Of a stretch of 64,000 nucleotides of DNA, positions 35,401-41,551 are shown one piece after another; the first letter of the stretch is position 1, and the number at the start of each line of letters is the position of its first letter. Under the pieces are notes generated by a model. That model did not search any database, was not told where the DNA came from, and worked only from the letters and a program-made list of their open reading frames with translations. The DNA comes from Flaviaestuariibacter flavus (GTDB lineage: Bacteria; Bacteroidota; Bacteroidia; Chitinophagales; Chitinophagaceae): NCBI RefSeq assembly GCF_004337505.1, contig NZ_SJZI01000042.1:310001-374000 (forward strand). Direction: 5' to 3'. Position numbers and translations under genes: made by a program.

Positions 35401-35788
35401 CAACGCGGGCACGGTGAACCAGGCGGTGTGGGTGCGCCTCAATGCGGGCACTACCGGCACGCATGGCTATACCATCATTCACCAGAGCAACGGGGTTGCC
35501 AACCGCGCCTATGTGGATGTGATCGGCATCACCACTACCGAGGCTACGGGCGATTACAGTGTGTACCCGGTACCGGCCTTCAACAAGGTGTGGTTCAGCC
35601 ACCCGGTGACGACGAAAGCAGCCACCATTACGATCTTCAGCATCGGCGGCGAGCGGCTCCGTACACTGCGCGCAGTGCCCGGCGCTGTAGAGACGCCGAT
35701 CGACATCAATACGATGGCCCAGGGTGTCTACCTGGCCGTGTATGACAATGGCGAGGAGCGGGTAACGCGCCGGTTTGTTAAAGAGTAA
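29492..35788 (+). CDS. T9SS-secreted bifunctional pectate lyase (PL1) - pectin methylesterase (CE8) with Ig-like repeats
   Basis: This 2098-aa protein has a signal peptide ending LSADAQ. PL1 domain ~40-440 (LVAFPGAEGAGRFATGGRG; TIAGQTAPGAGICI; IIRYMRFRLGD; IDHCSVSWSNDEALS). Calcium-binding-like DTDNDGMPDSYE ~449. Ig-like copy 1 ~495-600. CE8 domain ~607-911 with GNQDTFY (acid/base Asp), GNIDFIFG (nucleophile Asp) and YLGRPW. FN3-like ~925-1010. Ig-like copy 2 ~1027-1130. An unassigned ~210-residue region ~1133-1345. Six tandem Ig-like copies ~1346-2015 (FSQTxGxPSxxQTYTLSG ... PPAxYEVSxDGTTW). A type A T9SS sorting tail ~2020-2098 (VYPVPAFNKVWF ... GVYLAVYDNG). It probably demethylates and then cleaves homogalacturonan at the cell surface. 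It is the only pectin enzyme here with a CTD. Confidence 0.93.
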   Translation: MIHHAQPASMQYNATLPSFFRTRVTAFLVLLLLAGLSADAQLVAFPGAEGAGRFATGGRGTAATPTTVYAVTTLADDVSNPAVGSLRHALAQNVSSRTIVFRVSGTIRLAGPLSVKQNTTIAGQTAPGAGICIADHPVIISGNNVIIRYMRFRLGDKNQAAVNGNDDALGTNGNGYKNLLIDHCSVSWSNDEALSVYSGDSTTLQWNIVSEPLNLSYHNEGSGVESHGYGGIMGGRKVSIHHNLFAHCYSRTPRFDGTRNLGNSAAGLENVEFVNNVLYNWGINNVYGGEGGNYNIIGNYYKYGPSTNSGVRFRVANPYKQTSSPAIPYGKYYLAGNYVDGSATNTANNWRGVTMDGGSAADTALAKATTPFSISTLAAQDAAAAYSLVLQQAGATLPIRDSLDQRIVNDVMNRTGRIIDVQGGYPRLTPFATSQSAWPTLVGGTAPVDTDNDGMPDSYETANSLNPNDAADREGIAANGYTNLENYLNGITTTPQFSVSGNLSGFSQTISTPAAASASRAYSLSGSNLTTDVTVTAPANFEVSANGTTWAGTATIPVSGGNLSSSSVYVRMNAASAGSYSGVITNTTSSITQTIPVSGIATTAPAGVNATVAKDGTGNYTTVQAAIDAVATGRTTPWVIYIKDGKYREKIVIPSTKPFIQLVGESVANTIIYYDDPATTLGTSGSASVTINAPDFAAMNITFANTYGDGSQAVAVLVNNDRAVFKNCRFLGNQDTFYGKGSGTPRVYLSQCYIDGNIDFIFGSAIAVFDNCVIYPKARTAAGNSFITAANTPTGQNYGLVFRNSIIANNTGATTYYLGRPWQNTTTASPVILNNRTTFLNTTMGYTISPDGWTTWDATTNTAGIDYGEFGSKDFQGAPVNTSGRVAWATALTAAQAANYTNANLFGSWDPCAVAANICTLQQSPIAVSNFRGTKGSLNASVDWNISWNMMGITYDLYRSTSRNSGYSLLSSVTSVNDTAYNFNYTEALPTSGTVYYYYLVASRAGMASHTTDTISISNLQTIVTAGTLNAFTQNIGTPSPSQTFTASGTNLTDDVTVTPPANYEVSTDGANWFTSSNPLVLTQAAGSVAATPISVRLNSPSIGTWGGNIVLSSAGATSVNMPVTGSTAIIAPVTERILQWWPMTANNIDSVGARAPGVAPSTTRFNRMTVSNGTTVATVPPYSPQRGQALAPLTATLGEGLWSSSAGGPGGSLNRTIYEQFVIKGANPAVDSLQIDSLILSAAFYNSTSSTRLGVVWSKTGFSTADSTDVSTTPGGFTNFIVLNQQNTGPTDVYRLAFNGSTGVSIKRGDSLTFRIYFSCSSSSTGRYALLKDVMVKGARIDATIPPPTITVNPATLPAFSQNLGIPSASQSYTVSSTDLVSPILVVPPANYEVSLNGTTWNNSTTPIILNPVGGVVASTTIQVRLNASATGTYSGVIKNMVASGTNKDVTVTGTTAAIPTIVAVPATLATFSQTLGSPSATQTYTLSAFNLVGNLTVTPPANYEVSGDGGTTWFNSSSPLLITPVGTSVAPIVITVRLFAPASGTYGGNIVHSSGTAALNLPVNGITSGTPTLIQAGTLAPFTQTVGTPSAVQTYTLSGSALSANVTVAPPAGYEVSADGTNWFTSSSPLVLTPAAGTLATTTISIRLNAGAAGTFGGDVVHASTGATSVLVPVTGTVVPAPVLNATASFTPFTQTIGVAQPEQTYTVSGSNLVGANVTITPPVGYEISLNGTTWVTNTTPIQIPVPASGTLAATTIHVRMAATTTGTYGGNILHTGTGFAAVNVPVTGTAILPPTITVSSATLSQFSQTIGAPSGVQSYTVSGQNLTADLTITAPAGYQLSLDGITWSSAPLTLAPAAGVVAATTVSVRLNATAAGNYNGPIVNASTGAASRNVNITGVAVVPPSFLVSVPQLQPFRQILGSPSNPQSYVLNGAGLLGPINITPAAGYQVSLDSGKTWSFVPVTVTPNAGTVNQAVWVRLNAGTTGTHGYTIIHQSNGVANRAYVDVIGITTTEATGDYSVYPVPAFNKVWFSHPVTTKAATITIFSIGGERLRTLRAVPGAVETPIDINTMAQGVYLAVYDNGEERVTRRFVKE

Positions 35789-35797
35789 ATACTTCAG

Positions 35798-35827
35798 GAT
35801 GCCGGGTAACACCGGCATCTTTATTTT
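35798..35827 (+). terminator. Terminator after the PL1-CE8 gene
   Basis: GATGCCGG, loop GTAACA, CCGGCATC, then TTTATTTT. It lies 9 bp after the stop of the 2098-aa lyase and 9 bp before the next ATG. It probably attenuates read-through from the susC operon into the CE8-GH43 genes, because no separate promoter is evident for them. Confidence 0.8.
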
Positions 35828-35835
35828 GAAACCTT

Positions 35836-36789
35836 ATGAAACAGATCTTTTCATTCGCCTTCCTGCTGCTGACGCTTGCCGCCGCAGGCCAGAAAAAGCA
35901 AAAGGGATGGACCGTCGCCGCCGATGGCAGCGGCGACTTCCGCACCGTTCAGGCCGCGCTCAACGCGGTGCCCGAAGGCAACAGCAAGCCGCTTACGATC
36001 CGCGTGAAGAAAGGCGAATACAAAGAGGTGATCATCGTGGACGCCACCAAGAACTTCGTCCGGCTTGCAGGCGACGATGCGGCGAACACCATCATCACGT
36101 TCAACAACCACGCCGGCACACGGCTGCCCAATGGTGATACGCTCAACACCTGGACCTGCGCCACGGCATTCGTTTACGGCAACGACTTCAGTGCCGAGAA
36201 CATCACCTTCCGCAACGATGCCGGGTTCACCGCCGGCCAGGCTGTGGCCCTGCGCGTGGAAGGCAACCGCGCGGCCTTCCGCAACTGCCGGATGACCGGT
36301 TTCCAGGACGTGCTGTTCCTGAGCGGATCAGGCGTGAAGCATTACTTCCGCGACTGCTATATCGAGGGCACCACGGACTTTATCTTCGGCGCCGCCACGG
36401 CCGTGTTTCGCAATTGTCATATCCACAGCAAGAAGAACTCGCATGTCACCGCGGCTTCCACCAACAGCATCATCCCTTTTGGTTTCGTGTTCTTCGACTG
36501 TCGCCTTACCGCCGACAGCAATGTGAACAAGGTGTCGCTCGGGCGGCCCTGGTCGCCTACCGCATCGGTTACCTACCTGCGTTGCTGGATGGGAAGCCAT
36601 ATTGTTCCCGAAGGCTGGAACAACTGGAAAAACCCCGCCAACGAGGCGACGGCGCGTTATGCCGAATTTGAAAGCACCGGGCCGGGTGCCAACCCGGCTG
36701 CGCGGGTGAAGTGGGCACGCCAGCTCAGTGCGGATGAAGCAGCCCGATTTACCGTGAAGAATATCCTGGGTGACTGGAATCCGGAATGA
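35836..36789 (+). CDS. Pectin methylesterase (CE8), single domain
   Basis: This 317-aa protein has a signal peptide (LLTLAAAGQ) and one parallel beta-helix CE8 domain. Motifs: VAADGSGDFRTVQAALNAVP, GFQDVLFL (the usual QDT is QDV, catalytic Asp kept), GTTDFIFG (nucleophile Asp) and SLGRPW (Arg, Trp). It removes methyl esters from galacturonan and releases methanol. There is no sorting domain, so it is probably periplasmic and would trim imported oligomers. It is followed by a heptad repeat and the GH43 gene. Confidence 0.92.
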   Translation: MKQIFSFAFLLLTLAAAGQKKQKGWTVAADGSGDFRTVQAALNAVPEGNSKPLTIRVKKGEYKEVIIVDATKNFVRLAGDDAANTIITFNNHAGTRLPNGDTLNTWTCATAFVYGNDFSAENITFRNDAGFTAGQAVALRVEGNRAAFRNCRMTGFQDVLFLSGSGVKHYFRDCYIEGTTDFIFGAATAVFRNCHIHSKKNSHVTAASTNSIIPFGFVFFDCRLTADSNVNKVSLGRPWSPTASVTYLRCWMGSHIVPEGWNNWKNPANEATARYAEFESTGPGANPAARVKWARQLSADEAARFTVKNILGDWNPE

Positions 36790-36822
36790 ATATCGAATAT
36801 CGAATAATGAATAACGGGTAAT
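36788..36822. repeat. Period-7 short tandem array
   Basis: Five consecutive heptads: GAATATC, GAATATC, GAATAAT, GAATAAC, GGGTAAT. The first heptad overlaps the CE8 stop codon. The array is AT-rich against a GC-rich background and fills most of the 42-bp gap before GH43. Confidence 0.75.
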
Positions 36823-36831
36823 GCGCCGGCG

Positions 36832-38445
36832 ATGAAGAAACTGCTTGGATTGTCTTTTTCCGTATTACTACTGTCCGGCGCCGCGGCGCAGGGATTGTCA
36901 AAGACCTGGATTTCCGACCAGGGTGACGGCACCTACAAAAACCCGGTGCTGCATGCCGACTATTCGGACCCCGACGCCATACGGGTGGGCAACGATTATT
37001 ACCTGACGGCCTCTTCTTTTGAAGATGCGCCGGGCCTGCCGATCCTGCACTCGAAAGACCTGGTGAACTGGGAGCTGGTGGGGCACGCGCTTCCCCGGCT
37101 GCAGCCCGATGCACACTTCTCGGTGCCGCGCCACGGCGGCGGCGTGTGGGCGCCTTCGCTCCGCTATCACGGGGGTGAATTCTATCTCTATTATCCCGAC
37201 CCGGATTTCGGTATCTACCTCCTCAAAGCGAAAAAAGCAGAAGGTCCCTGGAGCGCACCCCTGCTGGTGGCGGCCGGCAAAGGGCTTATCGATCCCTGCC
37301 CGCTGTGGGACGACGACGGTAAGGCCTTCCTGGTTCATGCCTTTGCCGGCAGCCGTGCCGGCATTAAAAGTGTGCTTGCGGTCAGGAAGCTCAGCGCCGA
37401 CGGCACCCGCACCCTCGATAATGGTGTGCTGGTGTACGATGGGCACCGGGATGATCCCACCATCGAAGGCCCGAAGCTGTATAAATACGGGGGGTGGTAT
37501 TACATTTTCGCTCCGGCCGGCGGCGTGTCTACCGGCTGGCAGCTGGTGCTCCGGTCGAAAAGTATCTACGGGCCTTACGAGCGCAGGGTGGTGATGGACC
37601 AGGGCCCTACCCCGGTGAACGGCCCGCACCAGGGAGCCTGGGTGCGCACCGCGCAAGGGGAGGACTGGTTCCTGCACTTCCAGGACAAGGAAGCCTATGG
37701 TCGCGTGCTGCACCTGCAGCCGATGCGCTGGAAAGGGGGCTGGCCGGTGATCGGCGTAGATCCCGACGGCGATGGCAAGGGTCAGCCCGTGCTGCACTAC
37801 CGCAAGCCCGAAACCCTCGCGGGCGGTACCCGGGCTACGCCCCCGGAAAGCGACGAGTTTAACAGCGCTACCCTTGGAGCGCAGTGGCAGTGGATGGCCA
37901 ACCCTGCAGGCACCTTTGCCTTTCCCGACCCGTCGGGCGGGGTGCTCCGGCTCTTTTCCGCTTTTGCGGCCAGCGCCCGCAGCGTCTGGGATTATCCCAA
38001 TGTGCTGCAGCAGAAATTCCCGGCGGAGACTTTTACCGCAACCACGAAGCTCACCCTGAACGCAAATCCGAAACTGTCGGAGCGTGCCGGGCTCGGAGTG
38101 CTTGGCCTCGCGAGCGCCGGCATCGCGATCCGCAATACCAGGAGCGGCTACGAGCTGGTCGGCTTCCAGGCACCCGACGCCGGTAAAGGCGGGGGCGAGC
38201 AGGAAACCGTGCTGGCCGCCACTGTTCCCGCCACCGTATATCTACGGGTGCGCGTCGGTGCCGGTGCCCGCTGCCGCTTCAGCTGGAGCACCGACGGGCA
38301 GTCGTTTACCGAATGGCCGGTGGATTTTACCGCGCAGCCCGGCCGCTGGAAAGGCGCCCGGCTGGGTATCTTCTGTACCCGCACCGGTACCACCAACGAT
38401 TCCGGCAATGCCGCCTTCGACTGGTTTCGCCTGTCGTCTTACTAG
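36832..38445 (+). CDS. GH43 family glycoside hydrolase with C-terminal beta-sandwich
   Basis: This 537-aa protein has a signal peptide (LLLSGAAAQ). The N-terminal five-bladed propeller (~35-320) carries the GH43 acid residues: HADYSDPDAIRVG (base Asp), LIDPCPLWDDDGKAFLVHAF (pKa-modulating Asp) and DPTIEGPKLYKYGGWYYIF (acid Glu). The C-terminal part (~335-537) is the beta-sandwich (GH43_C2/DUF1349-like) common in subfamily 12-like enzymes. In this locus it most likely removes arabinofuranosyl or xylosyl side groups from pectin (arabinan or xylogalacturonan). The exact linkage cannot be read from sequence. Confidence 0.88.
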   Translation: MKKLLGLSFSVLLLSGAAAQGLSKTWISDQGDGTYKNPVLHADYSDPDAIRVGNDYYLTASSFEDAPGLPILHSKDLVNWELVGHALPRLQPDAHFSVPRHGGGVWAPSLRYHGGEFYLYYPDPDFGIYLLKAKKAEGPWSAPLLVAAGKGLIDPCPLWDDDGKAFLVHAFAGSRAGIKSVLAVRKLSADGTRTLDNGVLVYDGHRDDPTIEGPKLYKYGGWYYIFAPAGGVSTGWQLVLRSKSIYGPYERRVVMDQGPTPVNGPHQGAWVRTAQGEDWFLHFQDKEAYGRVLHLQPMRWKGGWPVIGVDPDGDGKGQPVLHYRKPETLAGGTRATPPESDEFNSATLGAQWQWMANPAGTFAFPDPSGGVLRLFSAFAASARSVWDYPNVLQQKFPAETFTATTKLTLNANPKLSERAGLGVLGLASAGIAIRNTRSGYELVGFQAPDAGKGGGEQETVLAATVPATVYLRVRVGAGARCRFSWSTDGQSFTEWPVDFTAQPGRWKGARLGIFCTRTGTTNDSGNAAFDWFRLSSY

Positions 38446-38457
38446 CTTTGCAACAAA

Positions 38458-38489
38458 CCTCAGAACCCCAGAACCTTAGAACCCCAGAA
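38458..38489. repeat. Period-8 short tandem array
   Basis: Four octads: CCTCAGAA, CCCCAGAA, CCTTAGAA, CCCCAGAA, followed by CCCTTCTCC and the ATG of the oxidoreductase at 38499. The array occupies most of the 53-bp gap and replaces any ordinary ribosome-binding sequence. Confidence 0.75.
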
Positions 38490-38498
38490 CCCTTCTCC

Positions 38499-39539
38499 AT
38501 GAAACCCATTCGAGCCGCCCTCTTATCCTTTGGCATGTCAGGGAAAGTATTTCACGCTCCTTTCCTGCACCTGCTCCCTGCATTTCAATTAGCGGGCGCC
38601 TGGGAGCGAAGCCGTAAGGAGATCGCGACGCGCTATCCCGGAGCCACCTCCTTCGACACGCTCGACCAGCTGCTTGCCGATGATTCCATTGAGCTGGTGG
38701 TGGTCAACACGCCCAACTATACGCACTACGAATACACGAAGCGCGCCCTCGAAGCAGGCAAGCACGTGGTGGTGGAAAAGCCTTTTGTCACCACCGTGGC
38801 GGAAGGGGAGGAGCTGTGCCGGATCGCCGGGGAGCGCGGCCTCCTGTTGTCGGTGTATCACAACCGGCGCTGGGATAGCGACCTGCTGAGCGTGAAGGAG
38901 GTGATCGGCTCCGGTGCGCTGGGCGAGATCGTTGAGGCTGCCCTTCATTTTGATCGTTTCAAAGCGGAACTCAGCCCGAAGCTGCACAAGGAAAAGCCCG
39001 GCCCGGGCGCGGGCGTGCTTTACGACCTGGGTTCCCACCTGATCGACTCCGCCCTGCATCTTTTCGGGACACCTTATTCCGTATTCGCCGATATCCGTTG
39101 CCTGCGCCCGGGTTCGGAGGTGGATGATTACTTCGAGTTGTTGCTGTATTACCCGCGGCTGCGCGTACGCCTGCATGCGAGCTACTTCGTGCGCGAGGCA
39201 CCGCCGTCTTTCCAGCTCTACGGCACTGCCGGTAGCTTTCTGAAGCCCCGCGGCGATGTGCAGGAAGCGAGGTTGCAGGCCGGTGAAATTCCCGGCGAAG
39301 GCTGGGGTGCCGAGGATCCCGCGACCGCCGGCCTTTTGCACAGTGAGCACGACGACAGTGCAGGGCGTCGCACAGTGGCTGCGCCTCCCGGTGATTACCG
39401 TGCCTATTTCAATGGCGTTGCAGCTGCCATCCGCAACGGTGCCCCGGCGCCGGTAACATGCAGCGAAGGGCTGCAGGTGATCCGGGTTATCGAGACCGCT
39501 TTCCGGAGTGCTGCGGAAGGACGCGTGCTGCCTTTCTGA
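38499..39539 (+). CDS. Gfo/Idh/MocA family NAD(P)-dependent oxidoreductase
   Basis: This is 346 aa from the ATG at 38499 (MKPIRAALLSFGMSG); the frame is open further upstream, but that overlaps GH43. There is no signal peptide, so it is cytoplasmic. The Rossmann fold has the dinucleotide loop SFGMSGKVFHAPF, then NTPNYTHYEYTKRALEAGKHVVVEKPF (EKP motif with the catalytic-region Lys) and the C-terminal domain motif DLGSHLIDSALHLFG. Family members oxidise or reduce sugars and sugar acids. The substrate is not assignable, though a locus role in pectin-derived sugar metabolism is likely. It is the last gene before operator site 4. Confidence 0.88.
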   Translation: MKPIRAALLSFGMSGKVFHAPFLHLLPAFQLAGAWERSRKEIATRYPGATSFDTLDQLLADDSIELVVVNTPNYTHYEYTKRALEAGKHVVVEKPFVTTVAEGEELCRIAGERGLLLSVYHNRRWDSDLLSVKEVIGSGALGEIVEAALHFDRFKAELSPKLHKEKPGPGAGVLYDLGSHLIDSALHLFGTPYSVFADIRCLRPGSEVDDYFELLLYYPRLRVRLHASYFVREAPPSFQLYGTAGSFLKPRGDVQEARLQAGEIPGEGWGAEDPATAGLLHSEHDDSAGRRTVAAPPGDYRAYFNGVAAAIRNGAPAPVTCSEGLQVIRVIETAFRSAAEGRVLPF

Positions 39540-39676
39540 ATGCCGGCGTTTTGCCATTAATCAATCCTCTTTCTAAGGGATTCCGACTAGCAGGGCGAGG
39601 GGCCCCGATGCTCCGCCCGAAGCGCGCCGCGATCGCCGGAAGTGCCGGAGAATGCTGCATTTGCCGCGAACGGGTT
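39540..39676. other. Spacer before the GH28 operon control region
   Basis: This is the first part of a 322-bp gene-free stretch (39540-39861). It holds a GC-rich imperfect hairpin (GGGCG ... CCGCCC near 39594-39618) without a U-run, so it is not a clear terminator. The rest of the stretch holds operator site 4 and a promoter. Confidence 0.4.
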
Positions 39677-39706
39677 TACGGAAACGTTTTCGGTAACGAT
39701 TGCGTA
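39677..39706. promoter_or_regulatory. Operator-like palindrome, site 4 (GH28-uxa operon)
   Basis: TACGGAAACGTT and TAACGATTGCGTA lie around a TTCGG centre, with matching TTTACG / CGTAAA outer flanks. It lies 155 bp upstream of the GH28 start and 19 bp upstream of the -33-like box at 39726. A further half-site-like GCAATCGTTTTACCGG occurs downstream at 39803-39818, inside the leader. Confidence 0.72.
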
Positions 39707-39725
39707 AAAAAAGGTCCTGTATCCG

Positions 39726-39756
39726 CTTGCGAAGAGTCAGGATTCGTTTAGACTTG
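39726..39756 (+). promoter_or_regulatory. Candidate promoter of the GH28-GH105-uxa-kdg operon
   Basis: CTTG at 39726-39729, a 19-bp spacer, then TAGACTTG at 39749-39756. The -7 box is identical to that before susC. The distance from operator end to -7 box is also identical (43 bp). The leader to GH28 would be about 100 nt. Confidence 0.6.
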
Positions 39757-39861
39757 TTGTGTGATCCCATCACCATTTAAGGGTCTGGGTCATATGTTGC
39801 AAGCAATCGTTTTACCGGCGGAATAGGTCCCTATACTGCCTTTTTATTCCTCAATCAGTTT

Positions 39862-41499
39862 ATGAAAAATATATTCTTGATCGCCGGCCTGCTTTGCGCC
39901 ACTTCCCTGCCCGCCCAGAAATGGCCGGTGCCGGTAGTGGTGAAAGATCCTGTGTTCCGGAAAGACACGCTTTCAATCCTCAGATTCGGCGCCCGCGCCG
40001 ATGGGCAATTCCTGAACACAGGCGCCATCAATGGCGCCATCGACGCGTGCAGCAAAAAGGGTGGCGGTGTGGTGCTGGTGCCCGCGGGCTTCTGGCTCAC
40101 GGGGCCGGTAGTTTTGAAAAGCGGCGTAAATCTCCACCTCGCAAAAGGCGCCCTGCTGCAGTTTACCGATGACTTCACCCAATACCCGCTCGTTGCGGGC
40201 AACTGGGAAGGCTTGCCGCAGATGCGCAACCAGTCGCCCCTCTCCGCCGAAAAGGCAACCAATATCGCCGTAACGGGATTTGGTATCATCGACGGCAATG
40301 GCGATGCCTGGCGCATGGTGAAGAAAGACAAACTCACTGAAACGCAATGGAAGCGGCTCGTTGCTTCGGGCGGCGTACTCAGCGATGATAAAAAGACCTG
40401 GTACCCCTCCGAAAAAAGCAAGACGGGGGCCTCCTTGAAAAACCCCGGTGTCATCGAATCCTCCAAAACACCGGAATACTACCAGTCCATCAAGGACTTT
40501 CTCCGTCCTAACCTGCTGGTGTTCACCTCCTGCAGGAATGTGCTGCTCCAGGGCGTTACCTTCCAGAACTCGCCGGCCTGGAACCTCCACCCGCTGATGT
40601 GCGAAAACCTGGTGGTGCGCGGTGTGTATGCCAAGAATCCCTGGTATGCGCAGAACGGCGACGGCATCGACGTGGAAAGCTGCAAAAACGTGCTCATCGA
40701 GAACAGCACCTTCGACGTCGGCGACGACGGCATCTGCATCAAGTCGGGCCGCGACGAAGCCGGCCGCAAGCGCGGCATGCCCACGGAAAACCTGGTGGTC
40801 CGTAATAATACGGTCTACCATGCCCACGGCGGCTTCGTGATCGGCTCCGAGATGAGCGGCGGCGCCCGTAACATCTGGGTCGACAACAATACCTTCATCG
40901 GTACCGACATCGGCCTGCGTTTCAAAACCACCCGCGGCCGCGGCGGCATCGTGGAGCATATCTTCGTGCGCAACACCACTATGAAGGACATTGCCGGGGA
41001 GGCTATCCTCTTCGACATGTATTATGCAGCCGTTGATCCGGTGCCGCTTGCCGGTGAAAAGCGCGAGCCGCCCAAAGTGGAGTTGCTCCCCGTAACCGAG
41101 GCCACACCGCAGTTCCGCAACATCCGCATCTCGGGCGTGGTGTGCAACGGCGCCGAGAAAGCCATCTTCGTGCGCGGTCTTCCCGAAATGAATATCCGTG
41201 ACATCGTGTTGGAAGACATGGTGATCGCCGCACAAAAGGGCCTTGATATGACCGAGGGCACCGGCATTACGATCCGCAACGTGCAGCTGGTGACGAAGGA
41301 AGTAAATCCCGTGCTCAACATCCATAACAGCCGGAACGTGACGCTGGAAAAGATCCGTTACGGGAAGGCCGATCTCCTGCTCAACGTCTCCGGTGAAAAG
41401 AGCACGGGCATCACGGTGCGCAGCACCGACAAAGCTGCCGCCACCCAAGACATTGAACTTTCCTACGGTGCCCGCCCCGGCGCGGTCACCTGGAACTAA
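39862..41499 (+). CDS. GH28 polygalacturonase
   Basis: This 545-aa protein has a signal peptide (LLCATSLPAQ) and no CTD, so it is probably periplasmic. The right-handed beta-helix carries the GH28 motifs: NGDGIDVESC and VGDDGICIKSG (the three catalytic Asp), HGGFVIGSEMSGG (His, Gly) and LRFKTTRGRGG (substrate-binding region). The N-terminal FGARADGQFLNTGAINGAIDAC is the usual family opening. It hydrolyses alpha-1,4 linkages in (oligo)galacturonate; exo action on imported oligomers is inferred from location. It is the first gene of a long operon that ends at 55279. Confidence 0.93.
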   Translation: MKNIFLIAGLLCATSLPAQKWPVPVVVKDPVFRKDTLSILRFGARADGQFLNTGAINGAIDACSKKGGGVVLVPAGFWLTGPVVLKSGVNLHLAKGALLQFTDDFTQYPLVAGNWEGLPQMRNQSPLSAEKATNIAVTGFGIIDGNGDAWRMVKKDKLTETQWKRLVASGGVLSDDKKTWYPSEKSKTGASLKNPGVIESSKTPEYYQSIKDFLRPNLLVFTSCRNVLLQGVTFQNSPAWNLHPLMCENLVVRGVYAKNPWYAQNGDGIDVESCKNVLIENSTFDVGDDGICIKSGRDEAGRKRGMPTENLVVRNNTVYHAHGGFVIGSEMSGGARNIWVDNNTFIGTDIGLRFKTTRGRGGIVEHIFVRNTTMKDIAGEAILFDMYYAAVDPVPLAGEKREPPKVELLPVTEATPQFRNIRISGVVCNGAEKAIFVRGLPEMNIRDIVLEDMVIAAQKGLDMTEGTGITIRNVQLVTKEVNPVLNIHNSRNVTLEKIRYGKADLLLNVSGEKSTGITVRSTDKAAATQDIELSYGARPGAVTWN

Positions 41500-41551
41500 T
41501 AGCGATTGCAATTCCGGCGGCAGCGCCGGCAACCCAAAAAGAGCATTAAGC

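Noticed and set aside
39803-39818. Fifth copy of the operator
   Set aside because: Only one half-site (GCAATCGTTTTACCGG) is present and the second half is missing; it is noted as a possible auxiliary half-site only.
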